A stretch of 64,000 nt of DNA from Afifella pfennigii DSM 17143. GTDB taxonomy: Bacteria; Pseudomonadota; Alphaproteobacteria; Rhizobiales; Afifellaceae. The stretch is from assembly GCF_000688515.1 (NCBI RefSeq), contig NZ_JHZK01000010.1, forward strand, positions 1 to 64,000. Direction: 5' to 3'. A model generated the notes under the pieces. It worked only from the letters and a program-made list of their open reading frames with translations, was not told where the DNA came from and searched no databases. Position numbers and translations under genes: made by a program. Shown piece after piece: positions 15,183 through 22,740 of the stretch (the stretch's first letter is position 1; each line of letters opens with the position of its first letter).

Positions 15183-15211
15183 AATATAATGTCGGAATTT
15201 CCGACATGCAA
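15183..15211 (-). promoter_or_regulatory. Promoter with operator palindrome inside the spacer, XRE operon
   Basis: On the minus strand TTGCAT (-35) and TATATT (-10) are separated by exactly 17 bases, and the perfect 9-bp-arm palindrome ATGTCGGAA-N-TTCCGACAT (15189-15207) fills that spacer. Binding of a dimeric repressor there would block RNA polymerase. The operon start at 15155 lies about 28 bases downstream of the -10. The remaining upstream bases to 15369 show no gene. Confidence 0.75.
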
Positions 15212-15369
15212 GACCATCCTGCTCTGGCTGTTGACGCCAAGTCGGCAGATCATTTTATCGCGGCGACTGGCAGGTCCGAAAGCGTCCACTGCGCACCGCG
15301 ATCTCCGCGCTTGAGAGTTCTCGACGATCATGCAAACTCGCGTTGCAGAAGGATTGAAAGGAATGTGGC

Positions 15370-16560
15370 GTGGCGCTTGATCTAGAGCCGGGGTTAGTCG
15401 ATGCAGTTCGATCGAAGCGAGCAGTCATTTTTTTAGGTGCCGGCGCGTCACTTGGAGCAAAAAAGGGGACCGAGACTATTCCCGATGCTAAAAGACTCGC
15501 AAAACTTCTGTGCGATGAATTTCTAAGTCCAGATTATGAGGATTCTGATTTTTCTACTATATACGATTTCAGTTGTTCTGCGCGAAGCACGAGGGAAGTT
15601 CAGGATTTTTTGCATGGAATTCTATTCGGATTTGAGCCGGCCGACCATCACGCGCTTATACCAAAGCTGGTGTGGGCTGGCCTAGCGACGACGAATTACG
15701 ACCTTCTGATCGAAAAGGCATACAAACGCGACCATGACGCCAAGCAAACGTTGATAGCAAATACCCGCGATGGCGATGGAGCGAACGATAAGATCGGTCC
15801 CGACACCGTGCTTTATGTCAAGCTGCACGGATGCATCACTCGCTACCAAGAAATAGACCCGCCAATGGTGGCGAGCACTGAGCAAATTATCAATCACAAG
15901 ACTGGCCGATCCGGGCAATTCGCCCAGTTCATGGAATGGGCGCGCACGAAGACGATCATTTTCGCTGGCTATGCTCTCGCTGATTACAACCTGCGAACTT
16001 TGATCGATGAGATACGCAAGGAAGGTGATGCGCACCCTCGTCATTACATCGTCCGGCCGGGTATCTTACCCACTGAGGCCGACTACTGGGCCGAGCGCAG
16101 AATAAAGACCATCAGCGCGAAATTCAGCGAGTTCCTAGAAGCCGTTGATCGCGAAATAACGGAGCACTCCCGCGCGCTGGCTCTCGCGCCGGTCGCGGTG
16201 ATGCAGACGACCTTCACACGCTTCATATCCCGGGCAGATGCGACCGAGACTGATCGCCTCAAGACATACTTGGCCACCCGATGTGAGCATGTGTCAGCGA
16301 ACGCCACAATCGAAGACGCCGACCCAAAGAAGTTTTATCGTGGAGCTGAGCTCGGATGGCTTCCTCTAATCCGTAACCTCGATGTGAAACGACGCGTCAG
16401 TCAGGACGTGCTTCAGGAGCAAATCCTGTCAACGTCCGTCACAAACGGGCCGCGTCTGGTGCTTCTCAAGGGTCATGCAGGATCGGGCAAGACGATCGTC
16501 TCCAAGCGTATCGCTTGGGACGCTGCGACGAAACACGACAGGCTGGTTCTGCGGATCTAG
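15370..16560 (+). CDS. SIR2-domain protein with start of a P-loop ATPase domain, truncated
   Basis: From a GTG at 15370 (AAAGGA upstream) the 396-residue frame begins with a SIR2-like NAD-binding domain: VIFLGAGAS (20-27), TTNYD (107-111) and KLHGCITRY (151-159). It ends just after a Walker A motif, GHAGSGKT (368-375). In defence proteins with this layout an NACHT/STAND-type ATPase continues for several hundred residues, so the frame stops too early; the stop codon is made at the junction with the element-end DNA. The gene is visibly AT-richer than its neighbours. SIR2 effectors deplete NAD+ during phage infection, but this copy is probably inactive or cannot respond. Confidence 0.8.
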   Translation: MALDLEPGLVDAVRSKRAVIFLGAGASLGAKKGTETIPDAKRLAKLLCDEFLSPDYEDSDFSTIYDFSCSARSTREVQDFLHGILFGFEPADHHALIPKLVWAGLATTNYDLLIEKAYKRDHDAKQTLIANTRDGDGANDKIGPDTVLYVKLHGCITRYQEIDPPMVASTEQIINHKTGRSGQFAQFMEWARTKTIIFAGYALADYNLRTLIDEIRKEGDAHPRHYIVRPGILPTEADYWAERRIKTISAKFSEFLEAVDREITEHSRALALAPVAVMQTTFTRFISRADATETDRLKTYLATRCEHVSANATIEDADPKKFYRGAELGWLPLIRNLDVKRRVSQDVLQEQILSTSVTNGPRLVLLKGHAGSGKTIVSKRIAWDAATKHDRLVLRI

Positions 16561-16690
16561 TGGACAGCACGTCAAGGTCTGAGGTGTCGGTCGGCCCGAA
16601 CTAAGGCAGATGAAACTCGGCTTAAAAAGCTTTGGTCCATGGTCCATCACGATAGTGCCTAATGGACTGTTTTTATTATCCCTTCTCACT
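16561..16690. other. Element end: non-coding DNA with repeated GTCCAT motifs
   Basis: Between the broken SIR2 gene and dusA lies unannotated DNA with direct repeats of GGTCCAT at 16634 and 16641, an inverted ATGGAC at 16662, and another GTCCAT inside the dusA-side core (16703). Clustered short repeats near an attachment site are what integrase arm sites look like. No integrase gene is on this side, so it would lie on the far side of the element. Confidence 0.45.
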
Positions 16691-16744
16691 CCGGTCCGTC
16701 CAGTCCATCATCGGGGCGACGGCGAAGGGATGGCGATAGGGCAT
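16676..16744 (-). pseudogene. dusA: dusA 5' fragment (tRNA-dihydrouridine synthase A)
   Basis: The 22-codon frame from the ATG at 16744 reads MPYRHPFAVAPMMDWTDR and then SEKG-stop. The first 18 residues are the very conserved N-terminus of DusA, which reduces uridines in the D-loop of tRNA; the remaining ~310 residues are absent. Integrating elements at this site usually supply a replacement 5' end to dusA at their other end, so the host gene may still be functional there. The normal dusA promoter is thus probably still upstream, at 16745-17083. Confidence 0.75.
16691..16720. other. Probable attachment junction of the element in dusA
   Basis: The dusA reading frame holds to Arg18 (about 16691) and then loses family similarity. 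On the minus strand the conserved stretch that encodes APMMDWTDR is the part of dusA used as an integration target by many genomic islands. I therefore place the junction within or just downstream of it. The exact core cannot be fixed without the other end of the element. Confidence 0.6.
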
Positions 16745-17083
16745 TTTTCCTCGTCGCTGGCGGTGGCGCCCGCTGGGCCGGGCAAGGTGCGCGGGAGGGC
16801 GGAAGGCGAAACATGCGCCCCCTTCCCTGCCGTCTGGCGGCCATGCGCGCAAGATCGGCGAGGCGGCGCCTTCCCGCAAGCCCCCGCCCCGCCGCGCGCC
16901 AGGATCGCGCGTTCAGCAAGCGGCGCGGGCGCTCAAGACGATATTGCCGGCACGTTCGTCACCGGGCGAGGAGGGTCTGCCGCGATGGAGGCGACGTCCG
17001 CCGAACTTGCGAACGCGCATGGCAATCGCTCCTGCGCATTCTCGCGCCGGGCCATCGCCGCAGGCCTTCAAGGCCGGTCTTGG
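16745..17083. other. Intergenic region upstream of dusA
   Basis: Very GC-rich and without a convincing gene on either strand. It lies between the dusA start and the 3' end of the CaiB-like gene, so it should contain the chromosomal dusA promoter. Open frames here lack ribosome-binding sites and family similarity. Confidence 0.4.
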
Positions 17084-18181
17084 TCACCCTCGGCTCCGGG
17101 CCGCCAGTGCAGGCACGGGGCCATAGGCGCGTTCCTCGCCGACAAAGCGTGCGCCAGGGGCGGGAAAACTCACCGGGCCGTTCGGCGTGTCGACGGTGAT
17201 GCGCCGCAAATGAGGGTGGGCGGAAAGCCCCGCCATGTCGTTGACGGAGGCAAGCGCGATACCCGCCTTCTGGAGAAGCTCGATCGCCGTGGCGGCATCG
17301 TGACGGGCGAAGGCTTCGGCGACGAGCGCATCGGTCGCTTCGCGATGGGTCACACGCGCAAGATTGGTGGCAAAGCGCGGGTCGCTCGCGAGCGCCGGGT
17401 CGCCGAGAAAGACGTCGCAGAACCGGCTCCATTCACGCTCGCTCTGAATGGAGATAAGGATCGGCGCACCCGTCCTGGGACGGAAGGCGCCGTAAGGCGC
17501 GATGGAGGGATGCGAGAGGCCGGCGCGTTTCGGGGGCCTGCCGCCTTCGTGGTTCAGCAGCGGCACGGTCAGCCAGTCCGCCATGACATCGAACATCGAC
17601 AGCTCGATCTGCGCGCCCTCTCCGGTGATGCCGCGGCGGATCAGCGCCTCCAGGATCGCCGAATAGGCCGTGGCGCCGGTGGCGATATCGACGATGGAGA
17701 TACCCACGCGCGCCGGCTCCGAAGGGCCGCCGGTGATCGAGCAGAGCCCGCTTTCGGCCTGTATGAGAAGGTCGTATGCCTTGCGCTGCGCCATCGGGCC
17801 GGCTTCGCCGTAGCCGGAGATCGAACAGGTGACGAGCCGCGGATTGGCACGCCGCAGCGCCGCCGGCTCGAAACCGAGCCGGGCGAGCGCGCCGGGCTTA
17901 AGGTTCTGGACCAGCACGTCGGCCTCTTCCACGAGGCGGGCCATGGCGGCGCGGCCGGCCTCGCTTGCAAGGTCGAGCGTGACGCTTTCCTTGCCCCGGT
18001 TGAGCCAGACGAAATAGCTCGACTGGCCGCGGGCGACATCGTCGTAGCCGCGCGCAAAATCGCCCTCCGGCCGCTCCACCTTGATTACCCGGGCGCCGGC
18101 ATCGGCGAGCCGCGAGGTGGCGAAAGGCGCGGCCACCGCCTGTTCGATGGCGACGACCTTCAGTCCCTCAAGCGGGCGCAT
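17084..18181 (-). CDS. CaiB/BaiF-family CoA-transferase
   Basis: A 365-residue class III CoA-transferase. The N-terminus MRPLEGLKVVAIEQAVAAPF, RVIKVERPEGDFARGYD (the motif with the catalytic Asp in the family is downstream, around the NLKPGAL/LRRANPRLVTCSISGYG block) and the AYDLLIQAESGLCSITG segment are all typical. Such enzymes move CoA between organic acids, as with succinyl-CoA or formyl-CoA donors. Its start overlaps the stop of the acyl-CoA dehydrogenase gene by one base, so the pair probably acts together: an acid is activated to its CoA thioester and then desaturated. Substrate unknown; length is normal. Confidence 0.85.
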   Translation of the reverse strand: MRPLEGLKVVAIEQAVAAPFATSRLADAGARVIKVERPEGDFARGYDDVARGQSSYFVWLNRGKESVTLDLASEAGRAAMARLVEEADVLVQNLKPGALARLGFEPAALRRANPRLVTCSISGYGEAGPMAQRKAYDLLIQAESGLCSITGGPSEPARVGISIVDIATGATAYSAILEALIRRGITGEGAQIELSMFDVMADWLTVPLLNHEGGRPPKRAGLSHPSIAPYGAFRPRTGAPILISIQSEREWSRFCDVFLGDPALASDPRFATNLARVTHREATDALVAEAFARHDAATAIELLQKAGIALASVNDMAGLSAHPHLRRITVDTPNGPVSFPAPGARFVGEERAYGPVPALAARSRG

Positions 18182-19341
18182 CAGAACGACCTCGGCAGGC
18201 CGAGGACATGCTCGGCGACGTAGGACAGGATGAGATTGGTGGAGATCGGCGCGACCTGATAGAGCCGGGTCTCGCGGAACTTGCGCTCCACATCGTATTC
18301 GCAGGCGAAGCCGAACCCGCCGTGGAACTGGATGCAGGCGTTGGCCGCCTCCCAAGACGCCTTGGCGGCGAGGTACTTCGCCATGTTGGCCTCCGCGCCG
18401 CAGGGTTGGTCCGCGTCGTAGAGCGCGCAGGCCTTGTAGCGCATGAGGTTGGCCGCCTCGACCTCGATGAAGGCTTCGGCGATGGGAAACTGCACGCCCT
18501 GATTCTGGCCGATGGGCCGCCCGAAGACCTGGCGCTCCTTGGCATAGGCCGTCACCTTGTCGGTGAACCAGTAGCCGTCGCCGATGCATTCGGCCGCGAT
18601 GAGCGCGCGTTCGGCGTTGAGCCCGGTCAGGATATACTTGAAGCCGCGCCCCTCCTCGCCGATCAGATTTTCCTCCGGAATCTCCAGATTATCGAAGAAG
18701 AGCTCGTTGGTCTCGTGGTTGACCATATTGGGGATCGGCTTGACGTCCATCCCGCCGCGCATCGCTTCGGCGATATCGACAAGGAAGATCGACAGGCCCT
18801 CGGACTTCTTGCGCAGCTCGGCGAGCGGGGTCGTGCGGGCAAGCAGGATCATCAGGTCCGAATGCTGCACGCGGCTGATCCAGACCTTCTGGCCGTTGAC
18901 CAGATAACGGTCGCCCTTCTTCACGGCGGTGGTGCGGATCTTCGTCGTGTCGGTCCCGGTCGTCGGCTCGGTGACGCCCATCGACTGCAGCCGCAACTCG
19001 CCGCTTGCGAGTTTGGGAAGGATGCGCCGCCGCTGCTCATGCGAGCCGTGCCGGACGAGCGTGTTCATATTGTACATCTGACCGTGGCAGGCGCCCGAAT
19101 TGCCGCCGGCGCGGTTGATCTCCTCCATGATGACGCTCGCCTCGGTGAGGCCAAGCCCCGAGCCGCCGTATTCCTCCGGGATCAGCGCGGCCAACCAGCC
19201 CTCGCGGGTCAGCGCCGCGACGAAATCCTCAGGGTAGCCGCGCTCCTGGTCGACCTTGCGGTGGTATTCCGGCGGGAACTGAGCGCAGAGCGCGCGCACT
19301 CCCTCGCGGATGTCCTCATAGTCGTCGCTCGGACGGGTCAT
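18181..19341 (-). CDS. Acyl-CoA dehydrogenase family protein
   Basis: A 386-residue FAD-dependent acyl-CoA dehydrogenase. Characteristic blocks are present: LIPEEYGGSGLGLTEASVIM, the MGVTEPTTGTDTTKIRTTAV FAD-binding region, ERQVFGRPIGQNQGVQFPIA and the C-terminal FHGGFGFACEYDVERKFRET. It alpha,beta-desaturates a CoA thioester and passes electrons to ETF. Its partner is the CoA-transferase immediately downstream. The ATG at 19341 is preferred, since an upstream extension runs into the divergent LysR promoter; the ribosome-binding site is modest. Confidence 0.85.
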   Translation of the reverse strand: MTRPSDDYEDIREGVRALCAQFPPEYHRKVDQERGYPEDFVAALTREGWLAALIPEEYGGSGLGLTEASVIMEEINRAGGNSGACHGQMYNMNTLVRHGSHEQRRRILPKLASGELRLQSMGVTEPTTGTDTTKIRTTAVKKGDRYLVNGQKVWISRVQHSDLMILLARTTPLAELRKKSEGLSIFLVDIAEAMRGGMDVKPIPNMVNHETNELFFDNLEIPEENLIGEEGRGFKYILTGLNAERALIAAECIGDGYWFTDKVTAYAKERQVFGRPIGQNQGVQFPIAEAFIEVEAANLMRYKACALYDADQPCGAEANMAKYLAAKASWEAANACIQFHGGFGFACEYDVERKFRETRLYQVAPISTNLILSYVAEHVLGLPRSF

Positions 19342-19465
19342 CGGCAGGCCTTTGCGCTTCAAGATACCATTGCGGGACGAGTAGAAGGACCTTGGCCAGT
19401 ACGCAAATATATGTTCTGGATGTTTTTCATAACAAATTGATATGGCATCGCTCGCGGAGAACGGC

Positions 19466-20395
19466 ATGGATTTCCGGCAGCTGCGCTATTTCCTGGAAAT
19501 CGTCGATCAGGGCTCGATCACCCGCGCCTCGAAGGCGCTCAACGTGGCGCAGCCGGCCCTGTCGCTGCACATGCGGAACATGGAGGCCGGCCTCGGCACC
19601 CGCCTCCTGGAGCGGAGCCGGTTGGGGGTTGCGCCGACCGAGGCGGGCGAGCTTTTGGCACGGCGGGGGCGGATGATCCTCGACGACCTCGCCCGCACCG
19701 AGGAGGAGATCCGCAGGCTCGACCGCGAGCCGGGCGGCCTGGTGCGCATCGGCCTGCCCGGCACGATCAGCGGCATCGTGGCGCTTCCGGCGCTGATCGC
19801 CGCGCGCGAGCGGTACCGGGGCGTCACGGTCAACATCGCCGAGGCGATGAGCGGCTTCATCGGCGACTGGCTGCGCGAGGGCCGTGTCGATCTTGCCGTG
19901 CTCTACGCCCGGGCGGAGGATGCCGTGGCGACCTCCGAACTGCTGCTGGAAGAAGAACTCGTGGTTCTTTGGCGCCGCGAGGCGGATCTTCCCGATCAGA
20001 TCGGCCTGTCGGAGCTTCGCGGGACGCCCCTTGTCCTGCCGAGCGCGGCCCACGGACTTCGCGCCCAGATCGACGAAGCGTGCGAGGTCCTGGGATTCAG
20101 CCCCGAGATCGCCATCGAGATCGATTCCTACGCCAACATCAAACGGCTGGTCGCGGCGGGCTTCGGCGCCTCGATCCTGCCCTTGCACGCGGTCGCCGAG
20201 GAGGTGCGCAGCGGCGTCTTGTCGATCAGCCGGATCGCGGCGCCGGGGCTCTGGCGGGGGGCATACCTGATCCAGCCGACGGGCCGGCCCGCAACCCGCG
20301 CGCAGGCGGCGGTTCGCGACCTCTTGCGCGAGGTGATCCTCGGCCTTCTGGAGCGAGGCGAATGGGTCGGCGCGCGGGCGCCGGGCAGAACGTAA
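19466..20395 (+). CDS. LysR-family regulator divergent from the CoA-transferase pair
   Basis: A 309-residue LysR protein: an N-terminal winged helix-turn-helix (MDFRQLRYFLEIVDQGSITR, LNVAQPALSLHMRNMEAGLG) followed by a substrate-binding domain resembling the Nac/cyn type. GGAGAAC sits before the ATG at 19466, which I prefer to the ATG 24 bases upstream. It diverges from the acyl-CoA dehydrogenase gene, with a 124-base AT-rich gap that should hold both promoters, so it likely regulates that pair in response to its substrate. Confidence 0.85.
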   Translation: MDFRQLRYFLEIVDQGSITRASKALNVAQPALSLHMRNMEAGLGTRLLERSRLGVAPTEAGELLARRGRMILDDLARTEEEIRRLDREPGGLVRIGLPGTISGIVALPALIAARERYRGVTVNIAEAMSGFIGDWLREGRVDLAVLYARAEDAVATSELLLEEELVVLWRREADLPDQIGLSELRGTPLVLPSAAHGLRAQIDEACEVLGFSPEIAIEIDSYANIKRLVAAGFGASILPLHAVAEEVRSGVLSISRIAAPGLWRGAYLIQPTGRPATRAQAAVRDLLREVILGLLERGEWVGARAPGRT

Positions 20396-20454
20396 GGCGG
20401 TTGCCTTGCGCGGCCGGGCGCCCATCGGTCCCGCCGGGCTTTGAAAAGCCGGGC

Positions 20455-21534
20455 TCAGCCCTCAAGCAGAGCCTCGCGGACCGCATCGCCGCAGGCAAGC
20501 GTGTCCGCCGTGCCTTTGAGGTCGCCCGTGCGCGTCGCCGGATCGGCAAGCGTCTTCTCGACCGCGGCGACGATCGCCGCGGAGGCTTCCGGATAGCCGA
20601 GATGGTCGAGCATCATCGCTCCCGCCCATATCTGTCCGACCGGATTGGCGATGCCCTTGCCGGCGATATCGGGCGCAGAGCCGTGGACAGGCTCGAAAAG
20701 CGAGGGATGCCGACGGTCGGGATTGATGTTGCCGGAGGGCGCGATGCCGATGGTGCCGGTGCAGGCGGGCCCGAGGTCCGACAGGATATCGCCGAAGAGG
20801 TTGGAGGCGACGACCACGTCGAACCAGTCCGGATGCAGGACGAAATGCGCCGTCAGGATGTCGATGTGGTATTTGTCGACCGCCACGTCGGGATAGGCCT
20901 TGGCCATCTCTTCCACACGCTCGTCCCAGTAGGGCATGGTGATGGAGATGCCGTTCGACTTGGTGGCCGAGGTCAGGCGCTTTCTGGGGCGCCGCTGCGC
21001 GAGTTCGAATGCGAAACGCAGGATCCGGTCGACCCCCTGCCGCGTCATAACGGTTTCCTGCACCACGACCTCGCGCTCCGTCCCTTCGAAGATGTGGCCG
21101 CCGATGGAGGAATACTCACCCTCCGTGTTCTCGCGCACCACCCAGAAGTCGATTTCGCCGGGCGACCGCCCGGCCAAAGGCGACACCACACCCGGCATCA
21201 GCTTCACCGGGCGCAGGTTCACATACTGGTCGAATTCGCGCCGGAACTTGAGCAGCGAGCCCCAGAGCGAGATGTGATCGGGAACGGTGTCTGGCCAGCC
21301 GACGGCGCCGAAGAAGATCGCGTCGGTGTCGCCGATGCGGTCTTTCCAGTCGTCCGGCAGCATCTTGCCGTGGCGGGCATAGAAATCGCACGAGGCAAAG
21401 TCGTGCTCTTCGAACGCAAGGCCGATGCCGAAAACATCCGCCGCGGCTCGCAGCACCTTAAGCCCCTCGGGCACGACTTCCTTTCCGATGCCGTCGCCCG
21501 CGATCACGGCGATACGATGGGTGTTCGCAGTCAT
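20455..21534 (-). CDS. ttuC: Tartrate dehydrogenase-like (isocitrate/isopropylmalate family) enzyme
   Basis: A 359-residue beta-decarboxylating dehydrogenase: MTANTHRIAVIAGDGIGKEV at the N-terminus, FFGAVGWPDTVPDHISLWGS, VRENTEGEYSSIGG, and the C-terminal [20 protein letters not shown]. The GWPDTVPDHISLWG region is characteristic of tartrate dehydrogenases, which oxidise tartrate, malate and related hydroxyacids with NAD+. Start overlaps the PdxA-like stop by four bases (ATGA). The two enzymes form an operon. Confidence 0.85.
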   Translation of the reverse strand: MTANTHRIAVIAGDGIGKEVVPEGLKVLRAAADVFGIGLAFEEHDFASCDFYARHGKMLPDDWKDRIGDTDAIFFGAVGWPDTVPDHISLWGSLLKFRREFDQYVNLRPVKLMPGVVSPLAGRSPGEIDFWVVRENTEGEYSSIGGHIFEGTEREVVVQETVMTRQGVDRILRFAFELAQRRPRKRLTSATKSNGISITMPYWDERVEEMAKAYPDVAVDKYHIDILTAHFVLHPDWFDVVVASNLFGDILSDLGPACTGTIGIAPSGNINPDRRHPSLFEPVHGSAPDIAGKGIANPVGQIWAGAMMLDHLGYPEASAAIVAAVEKTLADPATRTGDLKGTADTLACGDAVREALLEG

Positions 21535-22580
21535 TGCGCGGTCTCCTCAATGGTCTGGTGGCCTCTAGCGGCAAGCCGGGCGGCAAGACGGATCGCGCTT
21601 TCCAGCGCGCCGGTATCGGCGACGCCCAGACCGACGATGTCATGGGCGGTGCCATGCGCCGGCGTGGTGAAGACGATGGGAAGGCCCGCCGTCACCGTCA
21701 CACCCTTGTTGAAACCCCTGAGTTTCGTCGCGATCTGACCCTGATCGTGATACATGGCAAGGACGCTGTCGAACTCTCCCGCGAAGGCCTTGATATAAAC
21801 GCTGTCTGACGGGAAGGGGCCGCTGCAATCGATGCCCGCGGCCTGCATGCGGGCGATGGCGGGGGCGATGACGTCGATTTCCTCACGCCCGAAGAGGCCG
21901 CCTTCGCCGGCGTGCGGGTTGAGGGCCGCGACGGCGATGCGCGGCCGGGCAATGCCGGCGGCACGAAGCACCCGGTCCGTCAGGCGCAACGCATCGCAGA
22001 TGCTTTCCTCCGTGACGAGATCGAGCGCCTGTCGCAGCGAGACATGCGAGGTGACCCGGCTCATCCACTGCCCTTCAAGCACGTTCATCTCTCGGAAAAG
22101 GCCTTCATGCCCGATCAGGTGCGCGAAAAGCTGATGTTCATCGTTGAAGCGCCAGCCGCCGTCGAACATCGCCTTCTTGTGCAGCGGCGCGAAAGTGATG
22201 CCACGCACCCCGCCCGCGCGCGCGATCTCAACCGCCGCGGCCAGCGTCTCGCCTACCTTTCGTCCGACCTCAGGATCGGGACGGCCGAGGACGATCGCGG
22301 CGGGATCGAGGTTTCCAAGGTCGACGATCGGCACGGCGCCGATTGCGAAATCGGCTTCCGACGGACTTGCCACCGGGGCCAGCGGAACCGTGACCCCCGC
22401 ATGCCGCATACCCATCTCCACGACGCGCCGGTCCCCGACGAGAAGAAAGTCGGCGACGTCCGCCATCCTTCCATCGGCAAGCAGTCGCGCGACAAGCTCC
22501 GGCCCGATGCCCGTGGGGTCGCCGGGCACAAGCGCCAACACCGGCTTGCCAGCGGGCGGATCAACTGGCGTGGCGTGCAT
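21531..22580 (-). CDS. PdxA2-like 4-phosphate dehydrogenase
   Basis: A 349-residue PdxA-family NAD-dependent dehydrogenase, with VPGDPTGIGPELVARLLADG, LNPHAGEGGLFGREEIDVIA and MYHDQGQIATKLRGF. PdxA oxidises 4-phosphohydroxy-threonine in vitamin B6 synthesis. Many catabolic-cluster members (PdxA2) instead oxidise phosphorylated four-carbon sugar acids such as D-erythronate or D-threonate 4-phosphate. The usual DUF1537 kinase partner is not beside it here. I chose the ATG at 22580, which has GGAGG upstream. Shares a divergent promoter region with the dehalogenase-like hydrolase. Confidence 0.8.
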   Translation of the reverse strand: MHATPVDPPAGKPVLALVPGDPTGIGPELVARLLADGRMADVADFLLVGDRRVVEMGMRHAGVTVPLAPVASPSEADFAIGAVPIVDLGNLDPAAIVLGRPDPEVGRKVGETLAAAVEIARAGGVRGITFAPLHKKAMFDGGWRFNDEHQLFAHLIGHEGLFREMNVLEGQWMSRVTSHVSLRQALDLVTEESICDALRLTDRVLRAAGIARPRIAVAALNPHAGEGGLFGREEIDVIAPAIARMQAAGIDCSGPFPSDSVYIKAFAGEFDSVLAMYHDQGQIATKLRGFNKGVTVTAGLPIVFTTPAHGTAHDIVGLGVADTGALESAIRLAARLAARGHQTIEETAQ

Positions 22581-22636
22581 TCCGGTGTCCTCCAGTGTCG
22601 GCAATCCAGCGGCTTATAGAAAGTCAAGGTTGCTTA

Positions 22637-22648
22637 ATGTCAACAATC
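22637..22648. promoter_or_regulatory. Candidate GntR operator (AATGTCAACAAT)
   Basis: One base away from the inverted repeat ATTGTCAACAAT at 28506. It lies in the 160-base divergent region between the PdxA2-like and hydrolase genes, where it could control both directions. Confidence 0.5.
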
Positions 22649-22740
22649 ATAGATGATATAGGCAGATTTTCGCGATGGTTGTCGGTAAGACGCTTCAGAA
22701 CGCGCGCGAACGACCGAAATTGCAGACAGTGGAGGATATG

